From Salinibacterium sp. ZJ70 (GTDB lineage: Bacteria > Actinomycetota > Actinomycetes > Actinomycetales > Microbacteriaceae), in NCBI RefSeq assembly GCF_011751865.2, contig NZ_CP061770.1, forward strand, positions 1,054,001-1,118,000: a stretch of DNA of 64,000 nucleotides, written 5' to 3'. Every line of letters starts with the position of its first letter. Position 1 is the first letter of the stretch. The notes beneath the pieces were generated by a model, which saw nothing but the letters and a program-made list of their open reading frames with translations, did no database searches and was not told where the DNA came from. A program made the translations under genes and the position numbers. This document shows, piece after piece, positions 20,701 to 28,341 of the stretch.

Positions 20701-23700
20701 TACACCGAGGGCGACATGCGGCGCGTCGTTGCGCGCGAGCACACCGGACTCCTCGCCGACGAGGTGCGCCTCGAGTACGAGACGAAGTTCAAGTCATCCG
20801 CAGACGCGCCCGACGCGCCCAATGTGCTCGTCGCGACGCCCACTCTCGAGATGGGTATCGACATCGGCGACCTCTCGACGGTGATGCTCGCCGGAATCCC
20901 CAAGAGCGTCGCCGGGTACCTGCAGCGCGTGGGCCGCGCCGGCCGGCTCACCGGCAACGCCCTCAATCTCGCGTTCGTCACCGGACGCGGCGACCAGCTG
21001 CCGCGACTCGAAGAGCCGCTCAGCGTGATCGAGGGAGCCGTGCGGCCGCCAGCCACCTACCTGAACGCCGAAGAGATCCTGCAGCGGCAGTACATCGCCT
21101 CGCTCATCGACCGGATGGCATCCGATCTGTCGGTGACCGCGCCGCGGACCGCATCCGATGCGCTAGGCAGCGCCGAATCCGGCACCTTCCTGGGCGAGCT
21201 TGTGCACCGGGCGGAGGAGCACCGTGAGGAGTACCTGAACGAGTTCCTCGGCACGTTCGACACGCTCGACGAGTGGGCCGTCGAATCCCTGCGCACCTGG
21301 GCCGCCCCTGTGGACGGGCCCGGATCCAGTGGGCTCGCCGAGCTCGTCTACACCGCCGCGCAGCGCTGGCAGCAGCGCCTGCAGGCGCTCGGCTACCGTC
21401 TCGACGAGATCGATGCCGCGCTGCCGGAGCTCGAGGCGAAGGCCAAGCACCCGTCGCCCGTGGAGGACGACGTCATCGACCACCGCGCCGCGGTCTCCGC
21501 CCACAAGGGCATCCGCGCGCAGCTCGCCCGTATGCGCACTGAGCACTGGGTGAGCGCACTCGAAGCGGTCGGCGTGCTGCCGAACTACACGCTCCTCGAC
21601 GACAGCGTGCAGCTTGACGTCGCCCTCAGCTGGTACGACCCGGATACCAACACCTACGAGTCCAGCAGCGACACCTATACGCGCGGTGCAGGCATGGCGA
21701 TCCGCGAGCTCGTACCGGGCGCCACGTTCTACGCCCACGGGCTCGAGATCGCAGTCGACGCCGTCGAGCTCGGTGCAGACGGCGGCGATGTGCACACCTG
21801 GCAGCTCTGCGCCGCGTGCGGCTATGCGCACGACATCGACGAGACCGGAACCCAGATCGCAGTGTGCCCGCGCTGCGGCGACACCGGCCTCGCTGACGTC
21901 GGCCAGCGGATGCCGATCGCCGCGCTCGAACGCGTGAGCGCCGAGGTGCGCCGCGATGAGGCGACCATCGACGACCGCCGTGACGAGCGCAGCCGCCAGC
22001 AGTTCACGATCATCGCGACCGCCGACATCGACCCCGACCACATCGCCACGCAGTGGCACGTCGACGGAACCGGGTTCGGAGTGCGGTACTGCCGCGAGGT
22101 CGACGTCCGGTGGCTGAATCTCGGCCCGCAGGCCGCGGGTGGTCAGCCGCGCGCGATCGCCGGCTCGGAGGTGCGGGCGCCGCTGTTCCGCGTGTGCTCC
22201 AGTTGCGGCAAGCTCGACCGCAGCACCAACACAAACTCGCGCAGCGAGCACCGTGCCTGGTGCCCACACCGCAGCAGTCCGCAGGAGCACACCCGGCAGA
22301 TCGCGCTCATGCGTCGGCTCCGCACGCAAGGGCTCGTCGTGCGCGTTCCCTCGTCGGTCGTGCTCGACCAGGGACCCGCGATGACGAGCTTCACCGCCGC
22401 GATCCTGCTCGGGCTCCGCGAGACGATCGGCGGGGACCCGGACCACCTGAGCGTCGAGACCATCGTTGATCCGGATTCCAGCGGAGATGGCGCTCACGCC
22501 ACCGCGCTGCTGCTCCACGACACCGTACCGGGCGGAACCGGCTACCTTGCCGACCTCGCGGCACCCGACCGCATGCGGGCCGTGCTCGAAGCGGCGCTTG
22601 ACCACCTGCGCGGATGCCCGTGCGCAGAGGAGGAGCGCAACGCCTGCCCGCGCTGCCTGCTGCCGTTCGCCGGCCGCGCCGCGAAGAACGTCTCGCGGCT
22701 GTCGGCGATCCGCACGCTAGAGAAGCTGCTCGGCGAGGATGGTTCGCCGCACGAGTGGGACGTGCGCCACGAAGCCCCGCCGAAGAGCGAACCGCCGCTC
22801 GAATCGTTCTTCCGAAAGGTGTTCGAGGAGCGGATGCGTGCGCTCTCCGCATCGATCGTCCACACCACGGACGCGACCGGACAGCGCATCACCGCGACGC
22901 TCCCCGGGGGCCACATCTGGATCCTGCGAGAGCAGGTCGACTTCGGCGTCACCAGGCCCGACTTCGTGCTCGAGCGTCACGGCGACCCGCAGCGCATCGC
23001 GATCTACACCGACGGCTTCCAGTACCACGCGACCACCACCCACAACCGGATCGCGGACGACGCTGCCAAGCGGCGCTGGATGCGAGACCAGGGTCACATC
23101 GTCTTCAGCGTCACGTGGGACGACCTCGTTGAGGCGAGCGCGACAACGCGCCCTGCACTGCCCGCCTGGTTCGCAGAATCCAAGGCGAAGACTCTCGCGA
23201 GCATGTGGAAGATCCCCGCAGACCGCGTCGACTATGTGGCCAGCAACCCCATCGACCAGGTCATGTCGTACGTGCAGGATCCTTCGTCGCTCGAACTCTG
23301 GCAGCGCATGGGAACGGTGCTGCCCATGTTGCTGTGGAACCCGCCGACCCAATACCGGGTGTCGGATGCGGGCCTGCCAGCATGGGGGAGCGCCCTCCTC
23401 GACGGACTCAACGCGGAGAAGGCGGCAGGTGGGGTGTCGAACGGCGCGTTCACCCACGTTGGTGCAGTCGCCCTCGCCGGGCGTCTCCATCCCGACCTGA
23501 CCGTGGAAGCGGCGCTCGTGCTCGACGATCGCACGGATGCGCTGCTTGCGCCGGGCTTCATCGACCAGTGGAAGCTCTGGCTGCGATGGTCGAACGTTGT
23601 CGGGCTTGCGCCTTCAACTGTTTCGCACTGGGTGGGAGCCCGCAGCGAGACCGAATCAGGCGCCGGGTCGGAATCCGGAGCCGTTCAGCGCGTTCCAGAG

Positions 23701-23958
23701 GTGTGGAGCGAGCTTGGGCCGCTTGCGACGGACATCGAGCGTCAGCTCCTCGCTTCGGTGGGCGCCAACGACCTCCCGCTGCCAGCCCTCGGGCACGAGA
23801 CTGGCGACGGCATCCCTCTTGCGGTGTGCTGGCCCGACCGAAAGATCGTGCTCGACCACGACCTCGCCGACGACGAGCGTCAGGACCTGCTCGCCGCGGG
23901 CTGGACCATCGTCGTACCGCAACCCGAGGCGGTCCGGACCGCCCTCGAGAACGACTGA
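17710..23958 (+). CDS. Giant SF2 helicase with DUF1998 and C-terminal PD-(D/E)XK-like domain (DruE-like)
   Basis: A 2082-residue protein; GTG start overlapping the drmMI stop (GTGA). The N-terminal SF2 helicase has VTTGTGSGKTEAFLYPIL (Lys about 116), ILYPMNALANDQ, LVLDEFHTYDGAQGTDVAM (about 236-255) and TSATLGDKG (about 283). Cys pairs CRHCGRSG and CPSCGR suggest zinc sites. The C-terminal helicase lobe has VATPTLEMGIDIGDL (about 1040) and YLQRVGRAGR. A DUF1998 domain spans about 1540-1660, ending in LLHDTVPGGTGYLADL and the CPCAEE/CPRCLLPF cysteines. Around 1740-1810, RPDFVLE, IAIYTDGFQYH and a following Asp/Arg-rich helix resemble Vsr/DUF559-type nucleases. The architecture matches DruE of Druantia and DpdJ-type helicases more than DrmA or DrmB. 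No other Druantia gene was recognised. Role inferred: DNA translocation and possibly cleavage. Confidence 0.8.
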   Translation: MSVLLPAEQAESFRGALTDYLTTTFAFADPPADEELRRLLTDPDNGIFRGPYVRLRAPFRPAADGWQQLLGWTPPHVPHAHQAAAWRRLSSRRIDDGAPQGPLPTLVTTGTGSGKTEAFLYPILDHVMRAKAAGETGIKALILYPMNALANDQARRLADLITGVPQLGGVRAALYTGQRSGEQSMVSPGSLITSRSAIRESAPDILLTNYKMLDQLLLRRGDRGIWQQSATSLRYLVLDEFHTYDGAQGTDVAMLLRRLALVLAREARVDGAEALGRITPVATSATLGDKGDPAAMIEFARTVFGVPFSPDSVITETRLTIDEWAGQRAGDSGLEPAAIDREVLAAIREASSMSDAAMRARAVLAALYRGEVSAEASALDLVVAHPDLRRLAESAEHAVHLNDLAAQLIPTAADAHLDPAERRETRRTTIVALLAALSQVRATAGYGQALDVSLHLWVRELTRLDRLATPQVAFAWADDGVTVADGRIEPRFPALYCRHCGRSGWGVALAPGGDDLDSESVDPRAKRLADDSRFRALIHAPHEATSREDGAEVSGLRWLDPLGRRLESDQPEGDRALPVLAIMGAGADEAARKDTCPSCGRDDGIRFVGSAIATMLSVAITTLFGAADLDAAEKKALVFTDSVQDAAHRAGFVQSRAHVFALRNAIRRAVPASGIDLSTLVDTMMEQATEPAQRYLLLSPEIAHRPNFRGYWDAAAPVSNRAALLRRVRKRLLFDVALEFGLMSRVGRTLGTTGTLAAAVVAGSDAELTAIGRRSAEDVMHQPQLDLDERAPELDTGQLVWWVRGVLERMRERGAIEHDWYRKYAANDGNRWYIWGGRPKGEGMPAFPEGRDAPAWPRVGDALTGEARRRSSLDPATSTQSWYAQWARDTLGVPAQIGAHLTRTLFRELERAGIVTGTPTASGGTAYAVPAERVRVVQIERDEWVEGHHALSCPVCETRVVAPRDVIAVLTGAPCTSPRCAGVLVERRESDNFYRRLYTEGDMRRVVAREHTGLLADEVRLEYETKFKSSADAPDAPNVLVATPTLEMGIDIGDLSTVMLAGIPKSVAGYLQRVGRAGRLTGNALNLAFVTGRGDQLPRLEEPLSVIEGAVRPPATYLNAEEILQRQYIASLIDRMASDLSVTAPRTASDALGSAESGTFLGELVHRAEEHREEYLNEFLGTFDTLDEWAVESLRTWAAPVDGPGSSGLAELVYTAAQRWQQRLQALGYRLDEIDAALPELEAKAKHPSPVEDDVIDHRAAVSAHKGIRAQLARMRTEHWVSALEAVGVLPNYTLLDDSVQLDVALSWYDPDTNTYESSSDTYTRGAGMAIRELVPGATFYAHGLEIAVDAVELGADGGDVHTWQLCAACGYAHDIDETGTQIAVCPRCGDTGLADVGQRMPIAALERVSAEVRRDEATIDDRRDERSRQQFTIIATADIDPDHIATQWHVDGTGFGVRYCREVDVRWLNLGPQAAGGQPRAIAGSEVRAPLFRVCSSCGKLDRSTNTNSRSEHRAWCPHRSSPQEHTRQIALMRRLRTQGLVVRVPSSVVLDQGPAMTSFTAAILLGLRETIGGDPDHLSVETIVDPDSSGDGAHATALLLHDTVPGGTGYLADLAAPDRMRAVLEAALDHLRGCPCAEEERNACPRCLLPFAGRAAKNVSRLSAIRTLEKLLGEDGSPHEWDVRHEAPPKSEPPLESFFRKVFEERMRALSASIVHTTDATGQRITATLPGGHIWILREQVDFGVTRPDFVLERHGDPQRIAIYTDGFQYHATTTHNRIADDAAKRRWMRDQGHIVFSVTWDDLVEASATTRPALPAWFAESKAKTLASMWKIPADRVDYVASNPIDQVMSYVQDPSSLELWQRMGTVLPMLLWNPPTQYRVSDAGLPAWGSALLDGLNAEKAAGGVSNGAFTHVGAVALAGRLHPDLTVEAALVLDDRTDALLAPGFIDQWKLWLRWSNVVGLAPSTVSHWVGARSETESGAGSESGAVQRVPEVWSELGPLATDIERQLLASVGANDLPLPALGHETGDGIPLAVCWPDRKIVLDHDLADDERQDLLAAGWTIVVPQPEAVRTALEND

Positions 23959-23969
23959 GCAGGAGCGCC

Positions 23970-26258
23970 ATGCCCAATCTCATGATGTCCAAGCAGTACA
24001 CGCAGCAGAACCTGCAGAAGGATGTGCGTGCGCTCGCATTCCAGTTCCTCAACAAGCTATGCGAGGACGACACTTCGCCGGGTCTGCACATTGAGCCGAT
24101 CAACAACTCCGTCGATCGGCGGGTCCGCACCGGACGCGTGAACCAGCAGTACCGGGCGGTTCTCTACAAGCTTGAGAACCACGGCGGCGAGCCCACTTAC
24201 CTGCTCGCGGGCATCTGGAACCACGACGACGCGATCGATTATGCCGAGCGCCACTCGCTCCGTACGAATCCCGTCAACGGCGTCTTCGAGCTGATTGAAA
24301 CAGCCGCCCCTGCGGCCGTCGGCGTGGCGCCGATCGCCCCCGCGCCAGCCACTGTCGCGAAGACGGACGATACTCCGGTGCTCACGAAACTCGGCTACCT
24401 GCCGAGCGACCTTATCGACGGATTCGGATTCTCGCCGCGCGTCGCCGACTTCGTGTTCGACCTCGCAACCGAGTCCGAGGTTCGGGCGTTCGCACGGACG
24501 CTCAGCACAGCGTGGCACGCCGATGTGCTCGACGGCATGCTCGCTGAGATGTCGGTGCAGCACATCCAGGAGTCGCTCGATCTTCTGCCGGAGAACAGCA
24601 ATGACGCCGCCGATGCGTCGGAGCAGCAGCCAGGGTTCGAGCACGTCGCGGTCGATACCCCGGCGCCCGAGCCTCACGAGGACGACGATCAGCGCATCCT
24701 CGAGGCCCTCCAGCATCCGGCCGCACGGGCGCAGTGGCGTCTCATCGAGAACGACGAGGAGCTCCGCGACATCATCGAGCTCGGCGACATGGCCGGATGG
24801 CGCGTATTCCTCCACCCCGAGCAGCGTCGATACGTCGAGCGCGACTACAACGGCCCGTTCCGTCTCACCGGCGGTGCCGGTACGGGCAAGACAGTCGTAC
24901 TCTTGCACCGCGCGCGCTACCTCGCCCGCCGCAACCCGGAGGCGCGGATCGTGCTCACCACGTTCACCCGGCAGCTCGCAGCGAACCTCGAGCGAGATCT
25001 GCAGCGGCTCGACGCGTCCATCCGGATCGCGGGGGAGCTCGGCGAGCCCGGCGTGCTCATCCGCGGCATCGATCAGCTTGCCGTCGCTGTGCGGAAGCAC
25101 GGGAGCAAGTCGTACAGCGAGGCGGGTCGAGGTGCCATCGGAGAAGAGGCGGGCACGAACGGACCACTCGTGAGCGACGCCGACGAGTGGGAGCAGGCGG
25201 CCGAGCGTGAACCCGGCGACCTTCCCGCTGCAGTGCGCAGCGCAGCCTTCCTCGAGGCCGAGTACGTGAATGTCGTGCTCCCGAATCGAATCACCACGCG
25301 TGACGACTTCCTGACGGTGCGCCGACCCGGGCGCGGTGTAGCGCTCGACCGCGCGAAGCGCAACGCTGTGTGGGCGATCATCGAGCGCCGCCGCCGCACT
25401 CTCCGCCTCGACGGCAAGCTCACGTTCAAGGAGACCGCCGAGGTCGCTGCACACTACCTCGATCAGACGTCGCCGCTTGCGGACCATGTGCTCGTCGATG
25501 AGGGTCAGGACCTCGCCCCGTCGCACTGGAAGCTGCTGCGCGCTCTGGTGGCGCCGGGGCAGAACGACATCTTCCTCGCAGAGGACAGCCACCAGCGGAT
25601 CTACGGGCACCCCGTCGTCCTCTCCCGGCTGGGAATCGCGATCCGCGGCCGCTCGCGCCGCCTCGAGCTGAACTACCGCACCACAGCAGAGAATCTCCGG
25701 TTCGCGTTCGCCGCTCTCCAAGGAGGGGTGTACCTCGACCCTGAAGGCGATGCTGAGGCGGTGGTCGGAGGGTACCGTTCGGCGCGCACCGGCCCCGCCC
25801 CGCGCGTAGTCGCGGCGAGCAGCATGGCCGACCAGGCGAAGGTCGTCGCCGAGGTGCTGCGCGAGTGGATCGATGCGGGTGTGGACCCGGCATCGATCGC
25901 CGTCGTCACAGCCGCCCGCCCGACCGCCCTGCACGACAGGCTCCTTGCCGCAGACGTCCCCGTCGGAGAGCCGAAGAACGACGTGCTACCTGCAGGTCGA
26001 ATCGCCGTGCTCACCATGCACAAGGCGAAGGGGCTCGAGTTCAGCCGTGTCATCGTCTTCGACATCTCGGCTGGCAGCTTCCCGGTTCCCGCTTCCGTCA
26101 AGAACCTGCTCGCTGAAGAGTTGCAGGAGGCGGAGACAAAGGCGCGCTCGCTGCTCTACGTCGCCGCCAGCCGTGCGCGCGACGAGCTCGTGGTCAGCTA
26201 TCAGGGCGCGCCTTCCGATGTGGCTCGGGATCTGCTGGCGTCGGCGACTACGGAATAG
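23970..26258 (+). CDS. UvrD-like helicase with RelE-like N-terminal domain
   Basis: A 762-residue SF1 helicase. ATG at 23970 with AGGAG 6-10 nt upstream, 11 nt after the preceding stop. The first 105 residues (VDRRVRTGRVNQQYRAVLYK, YLLAGIWNHDDAIDYAERHS) look like a RelE/ParE-type fold, with the R-x-x-YRA strand and the late W/G-N-HDD strand; this is a pattern match only. A low-complexity linker follows. The helicase has LTGGAGTGKTVVLLHRARYL (Lys 307), VLVDEGQDLAPSHW (DEGQD 510-514), a YRTTAENLR block, VLTMHKAKGLEFSRVIVFD (about 675) and LLYVAASRARDELVVSY (about 725). All core UvrD motifs are present. It is the fourth gene of the right-facing defence operon and, like the UvrD of the other arm, is not part of canonical DISARM. 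Confidence 0.8.
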   Translation: MPNLMMSKQYTQQNLQKDVRALAFQFLNKLCEDDTSPGLHIEPINNSVDRRVRTGRVNQQYRAVLYKLENHGGEPTYLLAGIWNHDDAIDYAERHSLRTNPVNGVFELIETAAPAAVGVAPIAPAPATVAKTDDTPVLTKLGYLPSDLIDGFGFSPRVADFVFDLATESEVRAFARTLSTAWHADVLDGMLAEMSVQHIQESLDLLPENSNDAADASEQQPGFEHVAVDTPAPEPHEDDDQRILEALQHPAARAQWRLIENDEELRDIIELGDMAGWRVFLHPEQRRYVERDYNGPFRLTGGAGTGKTVVLLHRARYLARRNPEARIVLTTFTRQLAANLERDLQRLDASIRIAGELGEPGVLIRGIDQLAVAVRKHGSKSYSEAGRGAIGEEAGTNGPLVSDADEWEQAAEREPGDLPAAVRSAAFLEAEYVNVVLPNRITTRDDFLTVRRPGRGVALDRAKRNAVWAIIERRRRTLRLDGKLTFKETAEVAAHYLDQTSPLADHVLVDEGQDLAPSHWKLLRALVAPGQNDIFLAEDSHQRIYGHPVVLSRLGIAIRGRSRRLELNYRTTAENLRFAFAALQGGVYLDPEGDAEAVVGGYRSARTGPAPRVVAASSMADQAKVVAEVLREWIDAGVDPASIAVVTAARPTALHDRLLAADVPVGEPKNDVLPAGRIAVLTMHKAKGLEFSRVIVFDISAGSFPVPASVKNLLAEELQEAETKARSLLYVAASRARDELVVSYQGAPSDVARDLLASATTE

Positions 26259-26267
26259 CGGGTCGAC

Positions 26268-27185
26268 ATGAGCGACGCGACGCGATTCTTCGAGCCGTGG
26301 GAGCAGGCGAGCATCGCCAACTGGCAGGATTTCCAGGCCGAGGTCAACGAGCTGACCGCCAGATACGAAGGGCACCGGCTCGTCTGGCGCGGCGTGCGCG
26401 ATGCATCGTGGGGAGTACACAGCTCGCTGTCGCGTGCACTGCGTCAGGTGTACGGCCGCTACCCGACCGAGAACGAGATGGTCGCCGCTGAGAAGGAGTC
26501 GTTGCGTCTGGCGCGAGAGGACTGGAGGTTCGACGGTGTCCCCGCGCTCGAATTGCTCGCCCAGTTGCAGCACTTCGGAGGACCCACGCGGCTGCTCGAT
26601 GTGTCGGAGAACCCACTCATCGCTCTATGGTTCGCTACTGAAGAGCCACGCAAAGATGAGGCGGAGAACGACGGCCGCGTGCTCGCGTTCGTCGCGCCGA
26701 CGACACGGGACATCCACCTAAATGACCGCTGGAATGGACGCAATGCGCGCTGGCATTCTCTGACGACGGACTTCGCTCGGGTGGAGAAGCGGTGGGGCAC
26801 CGGGCTCGGCCGTTCGTACTGGCGGCCGCCGACCTACCACGGTCGTATCGGCTCGCAGAGCGCAGGTTTTCTTCTCGATGGCGTCCCGCTCGAGGGTGCC
26901 CGCGGAGGACTCGGGCAGCGCTCGCCGGAGATCGAGGAGGCCTGGACCGCGGCGGAGATGCGCGAGTTCGCCTCCATCCCGATGAAGCTCACGCACATCC
27001 GCCGCGGTAATCTCGCTGCCGACTCAGCACCGGTATTCACCTATCGTTTGAAGGCGGGCGCGAAGCCGGATATCCGCCACCAGCTGCAGGTGCGTTACAG
27101 CCTTCGTGCCTCGTCGATCTACTCGGACATGTTCGGCCTTGCAGCGCACCTGGCGAGCCGGCCGGAGCTTCTCGCCCGCGGTTGA
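26268..27185 (+). CDS. FRG-domain protein, last gene of the right-facing defence arm
   Basis: 305 residues; ATG at 26268, 9 nt after the helicase stop. The FRG domain is clear: LVWRGVRDASWGVHSSLSRAL (residues 38-58, with W40-R41-G42 replacing the usual F-R-G), LLAQLQHFGGPTRLLDVSEN (97-115) and NPLIALWFATEE (115-126). The C-terminal half ends in an IPMKLTHIRRGNL block. FRG domains occur as single genes and at the ends of defence and mobile-element operons; their biochemical activity is not settled as far as I know. No signal peptide or membrane segment is seen. Given its place at the end of a restriction-like operon, an effector or sensor role is an inference. The operon appears to end here, as the next gene is 98 bp away behind several hairpins. 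Confidence 0.8.
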   Translation: MSDATRFFEPWEQASIANWQDFQAEVNELTARYEGHRLVWRGVRDASWGVHSSLSRALRQVYGRYPTENEMVAAEKESLRLAREDWRFDGVPALELLAQLQHFGGPTRLLDVSENPLIALWFATEEPRKDEAENDGRVLAFVAPTTRDIHLNDRWNGRNARWHSLTTDFARVEKRWGTGLGRSYWRPPTYHGRIGSQSAGFLLDGVPLEGARGGLGQRSPEIEEAWTAAEMREFASIPMKLTHIRRGNLAADSAPVFTYRLKAGAKPDIRHQLQVRYSLRASSIYSDMFGLAAHLASRPELLARG

Positions 27186-27265
27186 CCCGCAGCCAACTTC
27201 TGGCTTCGCTGTCGCAGTGGATGTCGGCGGCTGCCGCCACAATGACGGACACCCGAACCGTCATT
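27186..27265. promoter_or_regulatory. Hairpin-rich junction after the defence operon; 8-bp inverted repeat before the next gene
   Basis: Three small dyads lie in 80 bp: AGCCA/TGGCT (27191-27205), GGCGGC/GCCGCC (27226-27238), and the perfect 8-bp repeat AATGACGG (27241-27248) / CCGTCATT (27258-27265) with a 9-nt loop. The last sits 18 nt before the start codon at 27284, so it could be an operator or a leader hairpin. The first two could end transcription from the defence arm, although no U-run follows. Confidence 0.4.
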
Positions 27266-27283
27266 CCCGAACCGGAGGCCGAG

Positions 27284-28336
27284 ATGTCCCAGAACGACCC
27301 CGTCCGCGCGTACGCACTCGTCCGCTGCGTCGGCGGGCCGCTCGATGGGCGGGTCTTCGCCGACATGCCGGTCTACGAGCATGGTCCGGCCGCGAAGGCC
27401 AGCATTCCGGTTGGCGACGAGCAGCGTGCGGACTATCTGCGGCGAGCGGTCACGGAGGCCGACGGTTCGTGGACGTATGACTACCTCGGCCCCGAGGGTG
27501 CTGTCTCGATGCTGCCGCCGGGGACGTCGATCGTGCGGCCCTCCTCGTGGACGGCGAATCGCAGACATGGCCGTGATGCACCGAAGGACGCCTTCGATGC
27601 CGCCGTCGCTGGGCTCCGCTGCCAGTCTTCGCCCGAGGCCGGGAACCCACACCAGCCCAAGGCCGGCGCGCAGGCGGCCAGCCCTGCGCAGCAGCGAACC
27701 GACCCGTCGCCAACCTCGCAACCCAAGGCCGGGCCGAGGTTCGTGGGTGCGGGAGGCCTCGACAAGGAGGCGCTGCTCGAGCTCGAGCGGCGGCGCCGCG
27801 CGAACGGACGGCGGCGCGCGTACCTGGAGCGCACGGTTCAGAACAACCGAGAGCTCGCGCTTCTCGCGGATTCCGCCCGGGCCGCCGAGCAGATCCGACT
27901 GGCGCAGCGGATCGCGGTCGAAGCGCACGCGGGTCAGTCGGATGCGACCGGCGACGATCTCGTTCGCTTTCTCGAGCGCGTGGCATCCCGGTTCGATCCC
28001 GTGGAGCAGCCGGTCGAGCATGCGGTCGCCTGGTTGCATGAGGTGGTCCCCTCAAGCTGGTTCGAGTGGGAGGACCTCAAACGCCGCGGTGTGGACAGGG
28101 CGGTCATCGGTCTCGCTGAATTGCTCGACCCCAGCAGGTATGAGAAGCCTGAGCAGATGTCCGAGCATCTCCGTAGGAGCCGGAGGGGCGCCGCTGTCAT
28201 GAATGCGGTGATCGCAGAGCTCTCGGATCTGACGGATGACGATCTCCGCCCCGACGCCCGTCGCCGCATCGAGGAGCGTAAGCGTCTGTGGACTGGAGAG
28301 CCCAGCACCACAGGCCCCGGTCGCCGAACGAGTTAA
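27284..28336 (+). CDS. GGPLDG-domain protein with degenerate SpoT-like HD domain
   Basis: 350 residues. I chose the ATG at 27284 because GGAGG ends 6 nt upstream and the protein-like sequence starts there; an ATG at 27182 would read through the hairpin region. Residues 10-75 form a small domain opening with VRCVGGPLDGRVF. A Pro/Gln-rich linker (about 115-150) and a charged helix (160-185, with RRRRANGRRRAY) follow. Residues 205-285 resemble the HD hydrolase of SpoT/RelA-type proteins: IAVEAHAGQSDATGDDLVRF, then AVAWLHEVVPSSWFEWEDL. The metal-binding His of the YxxHP segment is missing and HD has become HE (252-253), so hydrolase activity is doubtful. It shares the GGPLDG motif with the small protein at 29058. 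Function unknown; a nucleotide-binding or signalling role is a guess. Confidence 0.6.
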   Translation: MSQNDPVRAYALVRCVGGPLDGRVFADMPVYEHGPAAKASIPVGDEQRADYLRRAVTEADGSWTYDYLGPEGAVSMLPPGTSIVRPSSWTANRRHGRDAPKDAFDAAVAGLRCQSSPEAGNPHQPKAGAQAASPAQQRTDPSPTSQPKAGPRFVGAGGLDKEALLELERRRRANGRRRAYLERTVQNNRELALLADSARAAEQIRLAQRIAVEAHAGQSDATGDDLVRFLERVASRFDPVEQPVEHAVAWLHEVVPSSWFEWEDLKRRGVDRAVIGLAELLDPSRYEKPEQMSEHLRRSRRGAAVMNAVIAELSDLTDDDLRPDARRRIEERKRLWTGEPSTTGPGRRTS

Positions 28337-28341
28337 GCCCC

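Noticed and set aside
18277-20742. An 821-codon minus-strand frame opposite the DUF1998 helicase gene
   Set aside because: Composition is Arg/Gly/Ala/His-rich with no domain. The plus strand encodes clear helicase motifs over the same bases.
1-28336. BREX or Dpd (7-deazaguanine) system instead of DISARM
   Set aside because: No PglZ, BrxC, BrxL or queuosine-type enzyme is present, while the drmD-drmMI order and the DrmA/DrmB signatures fit DISARM.
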